Positions 8,764 to 14,892 of a stretch of DNA of 39,168 nt are shown piece by piece. Under the pieces are notes generated by a model. It made no database searches. It had not been told where the DNA came from and worked only from the letters and a program-made list of their open reading frames with translations. A program made the position numbers and the translations under genes. Source of the DNA: a virus; IMG/VR virus record IMGVR_UViG_3300021425_000076, positions 1-39,168 of that record; one strand, written 5' to 3'. Within the stretch, counting starts at the first letter, position 1. The number at the start of each line of letters is the position of its first letter.

Positions 8764-9339
8764 ATGATGTTGAGCGACAAACATCGGTTTGCATTTAGCG
8801 CAATCACCAAGACGGCTACGCAGAGCGTTTTGCAGGTTTTGCGTGAGCATTACCACGGCTACCTTGAGGGCGGCGTTGCGATGCACAGCATGAAGCCACC
8901 TGCACGCGCTGCGGAATACTTCACGTTTACCGTGTGCCGCAACCCCTACGACCGTGCGGTGTCGCTTTGGTGGTCAACGTGCAAACGAGATGTTGACAAA
9001 TACGGGTTTCGCGCGAAGTGTCCACGTGCCGACGATTTTACGTCGTTTATGAAATGGGTGGCGACCACGCGACCCGACCATGAGTTGACGCGCCCGCAAT
9101 GGCTGCATATTCACGGCGTTCGTATTGACCGTGTGTTGCGGTTCGAACACCTCGCCGACGATTTTAAGTCGCTTCCGTTTTATTCGGGTGAGCCTGCCGA
9201 GTGGCCGCGAAACAACACGACCATTGAGAACCGCTTGCCGTGGCAGCAATACATGAGCCGCGATTCGGTTCGATGGATTCACGAATGGTGCGGGCTTGAT
9301 TTTGACAAGTTCGGATACGAACGCATTGAGTGGTCCTAA
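8764..9339 (+). CDS. Sulfotransferase (PAPS-dependent, Sulfotransfer_2-like)
   Basis: 191 aa. The 5'-phosphosulfate loop is visible at about 12-21 (SAITKTATQS, equivalent to the PKtGsTs loop), and the 3'-phosphate motif is FTVCRNPYDRAVSLWW (55-70) with the canonical R-N-P-x-x-R-x-x-S spacing. This family transfers sulfate from PAPS to hydroxyls, commonly on glycans. The protein is short but holds both cofactor motifs, so it should be intact. PAPS must come from the host. Its stop overlaps the next ATG as TAATG, so it is translationally coupled to the GT29 fusion. Confidence 0.87.
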   Translation: MMLSDKHRFAFSAITKTATQSVLQVLREHYHGYLEGGVAMHSMKPPARAAEYFTFTVCRNPYDRAVSLWWSTCKRDVDKYGFRAKCPRADDFTSFMKWVATTRPDHELTRPQWLHIHGVRIDRVLRFEHLADDFKSLPFYSGEPAEWPRNNTTIENRLPWQQYMSRDSVRWIHEWCGLDFDKFGYERIEWS

Positions 9340-10571
9340 TGATTGTCGCCGCTTTTATTTCCCGCGACGACGATTGGATTCTCCCGCATAAGCTGCGCGT
9401 TTATAGCCAGTTTTGCGACCGCGTGTTTGTCCTGCTGGATCGTTCGCCGCAATCCGCTTTGATATGCGACCGCTTCGCAAAGGTTGAGTGCAGGCACTAC
9501 GAATCAGCCGATTACCCTATGGGTGATGATGGTCCGCGATGGGACGAGGGCGCAATGCGTCAAGCTGTGTGGGATTGGGCTGTCGAGTGCGGCCCGTCTT
9601 ACGTTGTGCTTGGCGACACCGACGAAATACCAACCCCCGCGATTGCGTGGTGGTTGCTTGACGGCATGGGTTCTGACGCTGGCGTTCAATGCTGGTATGC
9701 GGATTGGGTGAACCTGATCCACGACGCTGGACACGCTATCGGCGGCGCTTCGGCGTGGTCATATCAGCGAACGGACAACAACAAAAAGGGGCTGGTGGTC
9801 AAATATGATCCCGCCCGCGAATATCGTTACCGACTTGGCACGCGACACGTTCGCATGGAGCCGTCGCCACTTTCCGAAAACTCGACGCGCCACGATAACG
9901 AACACCGCATCGGACCTGTACCGTTAGTTCATTACCGATGGGCGAATTGGTCGCGTTGGTGCGCGTCTGAAATGTCGGGCCTGCCCGCGTATCAGCCTTG
10001 GCCTCCTGCCGACTCTAAAATCGTGGAAGTCCCGCTGCATATGTTGTGGCGATGGGACGCCGACAAGCTAATCGAAAGCCTGCCCGATGACGTAGCCGTT
10101 GTTGGCAATGGCCCGTGTTTCGGCAAGGGCGAGCAGATCGACTCGCATTCGTGTGTTATCCGCTTCAACAACTGGAACACGGACGGCAATGAAAGCGATA
10201 TCGGCTCGCGCACCGACGTTTGGTGTACCAACACATGGGACGACGTTGCAATGCGTGATTGGTCGGGCGACATGCTGACCGTTACGACGCATGACGAAGA
10301 CGCGGCGAGGTCCAACCGCTGGCTTGGCGCTTACCCGCACATGCACGTACCGAAGGTTTCATGGACGGATGCGGCACGAGCGTTAAAGCCTATCAAGCCT
10401 TCAACGGGTTTGGTATTGCTTCACCGCTTAGCGCAAACGAACAAGCGCATCACTGCTTATGGCTTCGACGGTCTGGTGGGTGGTCACTACGGCAATCCGC
10501 AGCACGAACACGATCACCCGCAAGAGTCGCGGGCGCTGGCGTCGTTGGGTGCTTCGGTGGTGTTTGCGTGA
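9339..10571 (+). CDS. Glycosyltransferase fused to GT29 sialyltransferase domain
   Basis: A 410-aa two-domain enzyme. Residues 1-240 look like a GT2/GT92-type transferase (MIVAAFISRDDDWILPHKL, DxD-like VVLGDTDEIP at 89-98). Residues 251-410 carry the sialyl motifs: L-motif VAVVGNGPCFGKGEQIDSH plus VIRFNNW (252-279), S-motif KPSTGLVLLHRL to ITAYGFDG (353-378), and a HDHPQE element (391-396) that fits the HxxxxE VS motif. GT29 enzymes use CMP-sialic acid. ATG at 9339 is preferred over GTG at 9330 because of the TAATG overlap with the sulfotransferase. The last 58 bases overlap a minus-strand gene tail to tail. Confidence 0.85.
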   Translation: MIVAAFISRDDDWILPHKLRVYSQFCDRVFVLLDRSPQSALICDRFAKVECRHYESADYPMGDDGPRWDEGAMRQAVWDWAVECGPSYVVLGDTDEIPTPAIAWWLLDGMGSDAGVQCWYADWVNLIHDAGHAIGGASAWSYQRTDNNKKGLVVKYDPAREYRYRLGTRHVRMEPSPLSENSTRHDNEHRIGPVPLVHYRWANWSRWCASEMSGLPAYQPWPPADSKIVEVPLHMLWRWDADKLIESLPDDVAVVGNGPCFGKGEQIDSHSCVIRFNNWNTDGNESDIGSRTDVWCTNTWDDVAMRDWSGDMLTVTTHDEDAARSNRWLGAYPHMHVPKVSWTDAARALKPIKPSTGLVLLHRLAQTNKRITAYGFDGLVGGHYGNPQHEHDHPQESRALASLGASVVFA

Positions 10572-10780
10572 GTCCCGATAATCTTTGACGGCGGTTGTTT
10601 TTCAGACATTGCTTTATACAACTCAAGTCCGTTGTCTACTCCCGCGTTTTCGAGAAGTTCAAGAAAATCACCCCGGATACAGTCGGGGTCGTCGTCATAG
10701 TAAACCTCGCCCGCGTCAATAAACGTCTTTCGGAACGCATCAAACAACTGGCGAAGCGTGATTGTGTCGGTTTCTTTCAT
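10514..10780 (-). CDS. Small acidic protein on the minus strand, unknown
   Basis: 88 aa, not recognised. The sequence starts MKETDTITLRQLFDAFRK and has an acidic centre (YYDDDPDCIRGDFLELLENA) and a polar tail. Start is placed at 10780 because it follows the stop of the other minus-strand gene by 17 bases, with GCAGG in between as a modest RBS. It runs against the surrounding operon and its end overlaps the GT29 fusion gene by 58 bases. The amino-acid composition looks genuine, unlike the plus-strand frames over the same bases. Confidence 0.6.
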   Translation of the reverse strand: MKETDTITLRQLFDAFRKTFIDAGEVYYDDDPDCIRGDFLELLENAGVDNGLELYKAMSEKQPPSKIIGTHANTTEAPNDASARDSCG

Positions 10781-10797
10781 GGTGTTCTGCCTGCAAC

Positions 10798-11142
10798 TTA
10801 TGGGGTGCTTGCGTCCGAGTAATCCATCCACTCGAAAATGGCAAACGAAACTTTGGTCGCTGGAAAGTTCGCGGCCACAACAATGGACTCGCCACGATTC
10901 GGCGTGAACACATCCATTGGTATCCGTGTGAACTCCTCCCGGTATTCGGCTAACGGCTGCACGGTGATTTGGTATTCATTCGGCAGATATGAAATCCTAA
11001 CGGTTATTGGAACACGATCACCATTCGAGACTCTTAGCTCGCACGGCTCCAAACATCCGTTTGGCTTGCTCGGCGATATTGTCACTCGCGGTCTGTCCGA
11101 ATCAAGTTTTGTTGAAAATATTCCATTCATAGGCCGCATCAT
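10798..11142 (-). CDS. Beta-rich protein on the minus strand, unknown
   Basis: 114 aa from the chosen start (MMRPMNGIFSTKLDSDRP); an upstream ATG at 11187 would add 15 residues but overlap the divergent gene. Not recognised. It alternates hydrophobic and polar residues (VPITVRISYLPNEYQITVQPL, ESIVVAANFPATKVSFAIF), suggesting a single beta-sandwich domain. It precedes the 88-aa minus-strand gene by 17 bases, making a two-gene leftward unit. A TTGACA box on the minus strand lies at 11156-11151, but its spacing to a -10-like TATGAA is 19 bases, so a promoter is uncertain. Confidence 0.55.
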   Translation of the reverse strand: MMRPMNGIFSTKLDSDRPRVTISPSKPNGCLEPCELRVSNGDRVPITVRISYLPNEYQITVQPLAEYREEFTRIPMDVFTPNRGESIVVAANFPATKVSFAIFEWMDYSDASTP

Positions 11143-11156
11143 AAACCCGCTGTCAA

Positions 11157-11759
11157 GTGAAAGCCGCAATCCTAAACCCCGGCCCATCCCTGAACACGAC
11201 GTACAAGGGGCGACATGGCTATGACGTTGTAATCGGCGTCAACCGCACCATGCTCGCACACGACCTTGATTGGTGGGTGTGGATGGACACCAACCCGCCC
11301 ATGCCTCGCAGGGTATGGGAAGCACCCGACGATGAATGGAAGCGTGAGAAGCCGGCCACGGCCCCGCATCAGTTCACCACGGGGACCGGCGCGGAGTACC
11401 TCGAATCGCAAGACCTGCCGCGAAACGGAAACGTGTGGCGGTTCAACGATTATCAGGACTACATACCAAATCATTTGAAGTGGCACGTGTTCAGCGCAAC
11501 GGCGGCTATCTCGCTGGCGTTTCTGTTGGGCGCAACATCGGCAGACGTGTACGGCGCTGACATGCGGGGTGAATCGGACTTCGACGGTAGCCGTGATAAA
11601 CGAGACAACCGCGACGAAAAGCGTTGGCTGCGTGAGGCTGGAATCTGGAACGAAACAATCGCGTGGCTGTCGTTTAACGGCATGGCGGTGCGGCGCATAG
11701 TTCCGCAGGGTTTGTATCACGCGCCACGACCTGAAAGGCGAACGCATGGGATTGCTTGA
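11157..11759 (+). CDS. Rossmann-type glycosyltransferase-like protein (DUF115/GT42-like)
   Basis: 200 aa. The N-terminus MKAAILNPGPSLNTTYKGR with YDVVIGVNRTML and LDWWVWMDT is the G-x-G-P-S-L...D-x-V-x-x-x-N pattern shared by MptE/DUF115-like proteins and GT42-type sialyltransferases. A second segment (SATAAISLAFLLGATSADVY to GADMRG) matches the STG..A...A..LG...I...G.D pattern of the same fold. It may handle nucleotide-activated sugars, consistent with the cassette. Start is GTG without a clear RBS, so the exact start is unsure. It overlaps the neck gene by 14 bases. Confidence 0.6.
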   Translation: MKAAILNPGPSLNTTYKGRHGYDVVIGVNRTMLAHDLDWWVWMDTNPPMPRRVWEAPDDEWKREKPATAPHQFTTGTGAEYLESQDLPRNGNVWRFNDYQDYIPNHLKWHVFSATAAISLAFLLGATSADVYGADMRGESDFDGSRDKRDNRDEKRWLREAGIWNETIAWLSFNGMAVRRIVPQGLYHAPRPERRTHGIA

Positions 11760-12090
11760 CGAATCAATGGCTATCGACGCGAGGTATGGGTTCATGGATA
11801 CCGACGCATTCGCGGAGGCTATCACGTACAAGCCAATTGGCGGCAGCGCGCAAAGCATCAACGCAATTGTTGAGCGTGAAATTCCCGACGATATCGTTCT
11901 GCCTGAAATCAAGGGGCCGACGATGATTATCAACGTAGCAAAAAGCGCCACGACCTCCATCGGCGTATCAGCGGTGAGCATTAACGACGAGGTAACGCTT
12001 CCACGTCAACCGGGCGGCTCGACCGTCACAGTCTACGTCCAACAAATCATCGAACAGGACACGCAGGCATGGCGGCTTCTGGTCCATTAG
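11746..12090 (+). CDS. Head-tail connector (gpFII-like)
   Basis: 114 aa, the size of lambda gpFII (117 aa). A helical start (MGLLDESMAIDARYGFMDTD) leads into a beta-rich domain with TYKPIGGSAQSINAIVERE and a C-terminal TVYVQQIIEQDTQAWRLLV, a pattern common to neck proteins that extend the portal channel. It is followed by the gpZ-like and tail terminator genes, which is the expected order. It overlaps the next gene by 22 bases. No catalytic motif is present or expected. Confidence 0.68.
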   Translation: MGLLDESMAIDARYGFMDTDAFAEAITYKPIGGSAQSINAIVEREIPDDIVLPEIKGPTMIINVAKSATTSIGVSAVSINDEVTLPRQPGGSTVTVYVQQIIEQDTQAWRLLVH

Positions 12091-12707
12091 TAAAACTCGA
12101 TATTGACGATAAGCAGCTACGGGAACTTGAGCGAGTCTTTCGCGCGGTCCCCAAGGCTATCCCCGTCGTTATGTCTGCTGGCATCAACGACACGTTGAAG
12201 CAGGGGCGTACGCAGGTTAAGGATGATGTTGCAAGCGTCGTGAATCTCAAAAAGGGCTTCATCGCCAAGCACATGCGCCTGACGAAAGCGAACAGGTCGA
12301 AGCTGTCCGGCGCTATCCACCTATCACACAATCCCGTTCCGCTTGTTGTGTACGCGGGCAAAGCCGCTGTCGCATCGCGCGTTTCTCGCATCGGCAAGCA
12401 AGGCCCGCGCATCCGCATTCGCGTGCGAAAGAACCAACCCGCAGAGCGCAAGAGCAATCGGTTCGTGACTGTGGTTGGCGCTGGTCATGTCGGCGTATTC
12501 CGTAGGGCGAAAAAAGGGCAGGGACTACCCATTAGAGAAGAATACGGACCCAGCGTGACGGGCGCTTTTCAGGGCGCGCCGGGTGTCGAAAAGCGCGTGC
12601 TGGCAAAAATCCACAACGCACTAGAACGCCGAATTGACGCGCAGATGAATCTTGTGCTTGAGGGCAAGCGGTTCAAGCAATTCGGTCGCGCCCTTGGAGT
12701 TATCTAA
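12069..12707 (+). CDS. Minor tail / neck protein (gpZ-like)
   Basis: 212 aa, close to lambda gpZ (192 aa). Family-like features: an N-terminal VVMSAGINDTLKQGRTQVKD helix, a basic middle (RIRIRVRKNQPAERK), and QGLPIREEYGPSVTGAF, matching the LPI.e.yGPSv motif of prophage minor tail protein Z. These proteins help close the tail onto the head. It sits between the connector and the tail terminator. Confidence 0.8.
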   Translation: MAASGPLVKLDIDDKQLRELERVFRAVPKAIPVVMSAGINDTLKQGRTQVKDDVASVVNLKKGFIAKHMRLTKANRSKLSGAIHLSHNPVPLVVYAGKAAVASRVSRIGKQGPRIRIRVRKNQPAERKSNRFVTVVGAGHVGVFRRAKKGQGLPIREEYGPSVTGAFQGAPGVEKRVLAKIHNALERRIDAQMNLVLEGKRFKQFGRALGVI

Positions 12708-13190
12708 ATGCCTACGCCTCGCGTTGAACTAATCGCGCAAAACATCGCCACAACATTGGCAACAATTACCACGGACAACGGGTACAACCAAGACGTTACC
12801 GTTACTCGCCCGGCGATGAACAATGCCAACACGGTGCGCGGTGACGACCACCTTGTGTTGGTATTCCGCGATGCGGAGCGAACGGAGAATCCACCGCATG
12901 GGCGCATGGAGTGGCGACAGGGTTTTTCGGTCGGCATTATCAAGCGGCTTGACGGTGACGACACAACGCCCATCGACCAGCAATTCTTAACGGTCGCGGC
13001 TGACGTTATGAAAGCCCTGCGCACCGACTACAAACGCGGAACCGATAGCGGCGGCAATCCGCTTGCAATCCAAACCGATATGGTCGGTCTCGCTTGGGAT
13101 ATCGCAGAGCAAGGCGACATCAACAGCCTTTCCGTGGACTTCATCGTCCAATATCGCACCGACGAAAACGATCCTTTCGCGGCTGGTTAA
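12708..13190 (+). CDS. Tail terminator / completion protein (gpU-like)
   Basis: 160 aa. It starts immediately after the previous stop (TAAATG) with GGAG at 12696-12699. The domain alternates helices and strands and ends with SVDFIVQYRTDENDPF, a common end in tail-completion proteins. The place between a gpZ-like gene and the tail tube gene is where gpU is found. It should cap the growing tail tube and set its end. The family is assigned from order and secondary-structure impression only. Confidence 0.65.
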   Translation: MPTPRVELIAQNIATTLATITTDNGYNQDVTVTRPAMNNANTVRGDDHLVLVFRDAERTENPPHGRMEWRQGFSVGIIKRLDGDDTTPIDQQFLTVAADVMKALRTDYKRGTDSGGNPLAIQTDMVGLAWDIAEQGDINSLSVDFIVQYRTDENDPFAAG

Positions 13191-13235
13191 TCAGCCGCAC
13201 CCCAAAACACATACCAACTCTCAAGGGGAGACACT

Positions 13236-14165
13236 ATGAGTGCTACCGCACCGCTTATCACGCGCCAACGTGTTGTCGCGTTCAAGGCCGAATCTACACC
13301 CGGCACAGCTATATCACTTTCAGCGGCAGACGGCGTTATCAATGCGTTCGATGCCAAGATCACACCCGACATCGGCATGAAGGAGCGAGAGGGGCAAGGC
13401 TCTATGTCGAACCTGAACAGCGTTGCCACTACGCGCGCCGCTGATGGTGAGTTTATGACCGAACTGCAAGGCGACGGCGCGGGTGGTCCGCTCGCCGCAC
13501 TTGCCACACTGCTTACCGCATCCGGCTTTGTCGCTGGCTCTGGCGGTCTGTATAGCCTGACCAGTGACCCGACCACCACGCTGACCTACGCTCGCTACAT
13601 CGACGGCCACAAGGAGTTTATGGCTGGTGCAATGTGCGACCTTGAGTTTGACTTCAAGGCTGGCGAGCCGGTGATGATTAGCGTTAAGGCAAGGGGCGTC
13701 TATCAGGAACGAACATCGACGGCGCTGATTACACCGACATATCCCGCGTCGAACCCGATGACGTTCAGTGGTGCCACCTTGACGCTCGCAAGCTACACAC
13801 CGCGCGTCTCAAACGTCAAAATCTCGCTGAACAATGCGCTTGTCCTGCGCGAGGATGGAACGCAACCGGAGGGCTATCTGGCCGCGACCATCACTGGGCG
13901 CAGCATCACGGTAAGCATGGACCCGGAAGAAGACGCCATTGCGACCAAGGACTTCATCGGCGAATTGCTCGCCAATACCGAAGTCGCCTTGACGCTGGTT
14001 GTGGACAACGGAACCGACGATTGCACGTTCAGCATTCCGAAGTTCCAGATTGACAGTGCCGCGCCCGGTGACCGTGAAGGCATCTTCACGCGCAGCATCG
14101 AAGGCAAGGCCAACCGCAGCAGCGCGGACAACGACGAAATGACAATCACTTTTGGTTCTGCCTAA
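13236..14165 (+). CDS. Major tail tube protein
   Basis: 309 aa. Typical tube-protein features: TRQRVVAFKAESTPGTAIS at the start (a VafK.E.tpGt motif shared by many siphovirus tube proteins), beta-rich body, and a C-terminal immunoglobulin-like or extended region (SITVSMDPEEDAIATKD, FQIDSAAPGDREGIF). The RBS GGGGAG is 6 to 8 bases upstream, fitting high expression. It precedes the chaperone pair and tape measure, as in almost all long-tailed phages. Confidence 0.85.
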   Translation: MSATAPLITRQRVVAFKAESTPGTAISLSAADGVINAFDAKITPDIGMKEREGQGSMSNLNSVATTRAADGEFMTELQGDGAGGPLAALATLLTASGFVAGSGGLYSLTSDPTTTLTYARYIDGHKEFMAGAMCDLEFDFKAGEPVMISVKARGVYQERTSTALITPTYPASNPMTFSGATLTLASYTPRVSNVKISLNNALVLREDGTQPEGYLAATITGRSITVSMDPEEDAIATKDFIGELLANTEVALTLVVDNGTDDCTFSIPKFQIDSAAPGDREGIFTRSIEGKANRSSADNDEMTITFGSA

Positions 14166-14191
14166 TTCAAGGCAGGGAATGGAGGGGCGTT

Positions 14192-14620
14192 ATGCCCATT
14201 GCTTTGGACCCGCAGGAAACTACGTGGTTTCCGCTTGCGATTGACGAGAATAAGCCGGATGGTGAGCGGCCCGAATTTGAATGCCGGTTTATTGAATACG
14301 CAACGGCGCGGCGTATTCGCACCGCGATTGAAAAGGCAATCAAGGAAAAGAGTGACGATAAGGCGAGCGAAATACTCGATGACGCAATATGCTCCGCAGT
14401 CGTGGGGTGGAGGGACATGCGCCGCGGTGATGACGATATCGAGTTTTCTCGCGATGCACTGTCAGAAGTCTTGACCGTTACAGAAAAGTTTGAGCTTGCC
14501 GGTTTGTGCGTGATGCGCACTCAACTCGCGGAGTGGGACCGAAAAAAATCCGCTTGGCAGTCGCGATCGAATGCGGAAGCGTCTGCCGAGAATGCAACCG
14601 ATCCGCAGGAAAGTGCGTAG
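14192..14620 (+). CDS. Tail assembly chaperone (gpG-like), zero-frame product
   Basis: 142 aa, acidic and helical, with conserved-looking ATARRIRTAIEKAIKEKSDD and LTVTEKFELAGLCVM. Position between tube and tape measure genes, plus a slippery A_AAA_AAA site near its end (14542-14548), identify it as the upstream chaperone of a gpG/gpGT-type pair. It should coat the tape measure until the tube polymerises. The RBS GGAGGGG is strong. The C-terminal tail after the slip site (SAWQSRSNAEASAENAT) is low in complexity, as is common past such sites. Confidence 0.8.
   Translation: MPIALDPQETTWFPLAIDENKPDGERPEFECRFIEYATARRIRTAIEKAIKEKSDDKASEILDDAICSAVVGWRDMRRGDDDIEFSRDALSEVLTVTEKFELAGLCVMRTQLAEWDRKKSAWQSRSNAEASAENATDPQESA
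14542..14548 (+). promoter_or_regulatory. Programmed -1 ribosomal frameshift site, A_AAA_AAA
   Basis: Seven A residues read as cgA AAA AAA tcc in the zero frame, the canonical X_XXY_YYZ heptamer. A -1 slip enters the frame that stays open to 14892 and encodes the remaining chaperone extension. A possible stimulator lies downstream: GGCAG at 14556-14560 can pair with CTGCC at 14583-14587, starting 7 bases after the heptamer. Frames and heptamer are seen; efficiency is unknown. Confidence 0.8.
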
Positions 14621-14892
14621 ACAAACCGAGCCAGTTAGAACCGCTTCGCGTCCATCTCCCCGGTGGCGAGCGGTGGACTATTACCGACTGCCCGTACACG
14701 CACGTTACCGCAGACGTGTGGGACGCGGTTGAAGAATCACATTTTGCAAAGCGCGGGTCGTGGCCCGTAACGGGTGGCACATTGAGTCAGTGCGCATCAT
14801 TCCGCGATGCGTGCCGTGACATTTGGTCGCTGCGTTCAGAATGGGCCGCAAAGAACAACCCGTTCGCATCATTGATGGATAACGATGGCTAA
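14548..14892 (+). CDS. -1 frame extension of the tail chaperone (gpT-like part)
   Basis: After frameshifting, 119 residues of the upstream chaperone are joined to 114 more, giving about 233 aa. The extension begins IRLAVAIECGSVCRECNRS and has a four-cysteine cluster followed by QLEPLRVHLPGGERW and a C-terminal RDIWSLRSEWAAKNNPF. The frame has no well-placed start of its own (a GTG at 14506 lacks an RBS) and its stop overlaps the tape measure start by 8 bases. This matches the gpGT fusion, which links chaperone to tube subunits. Confidence 0.75.
   Translation: MRLAVAIECGSVCRECNRSAGKCVDKPSQLEPLRVHLPGGERWTITDCPYTHVTADVWDAVEESHFAKRGSWPVTGGTLSQCASFRDACRDIWSLRSEWAAKNNPFASLMDNDG

Noticed and set aside
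10838-11224. Plus-strand ORF of 128 codons opposite the beta-rich minus-strand gene
   Set aside because: The minus-strand pair has protein-like composition and tandem spacing; the plus ORF overlaps the next gene out of frame and has no recognisable pattern.
14506-14892. Separate gene starting at GTG 14506
   Set aside because: No RBS, and the in-phase A_AAA_AAA site explains the frame as a chaperone extension.
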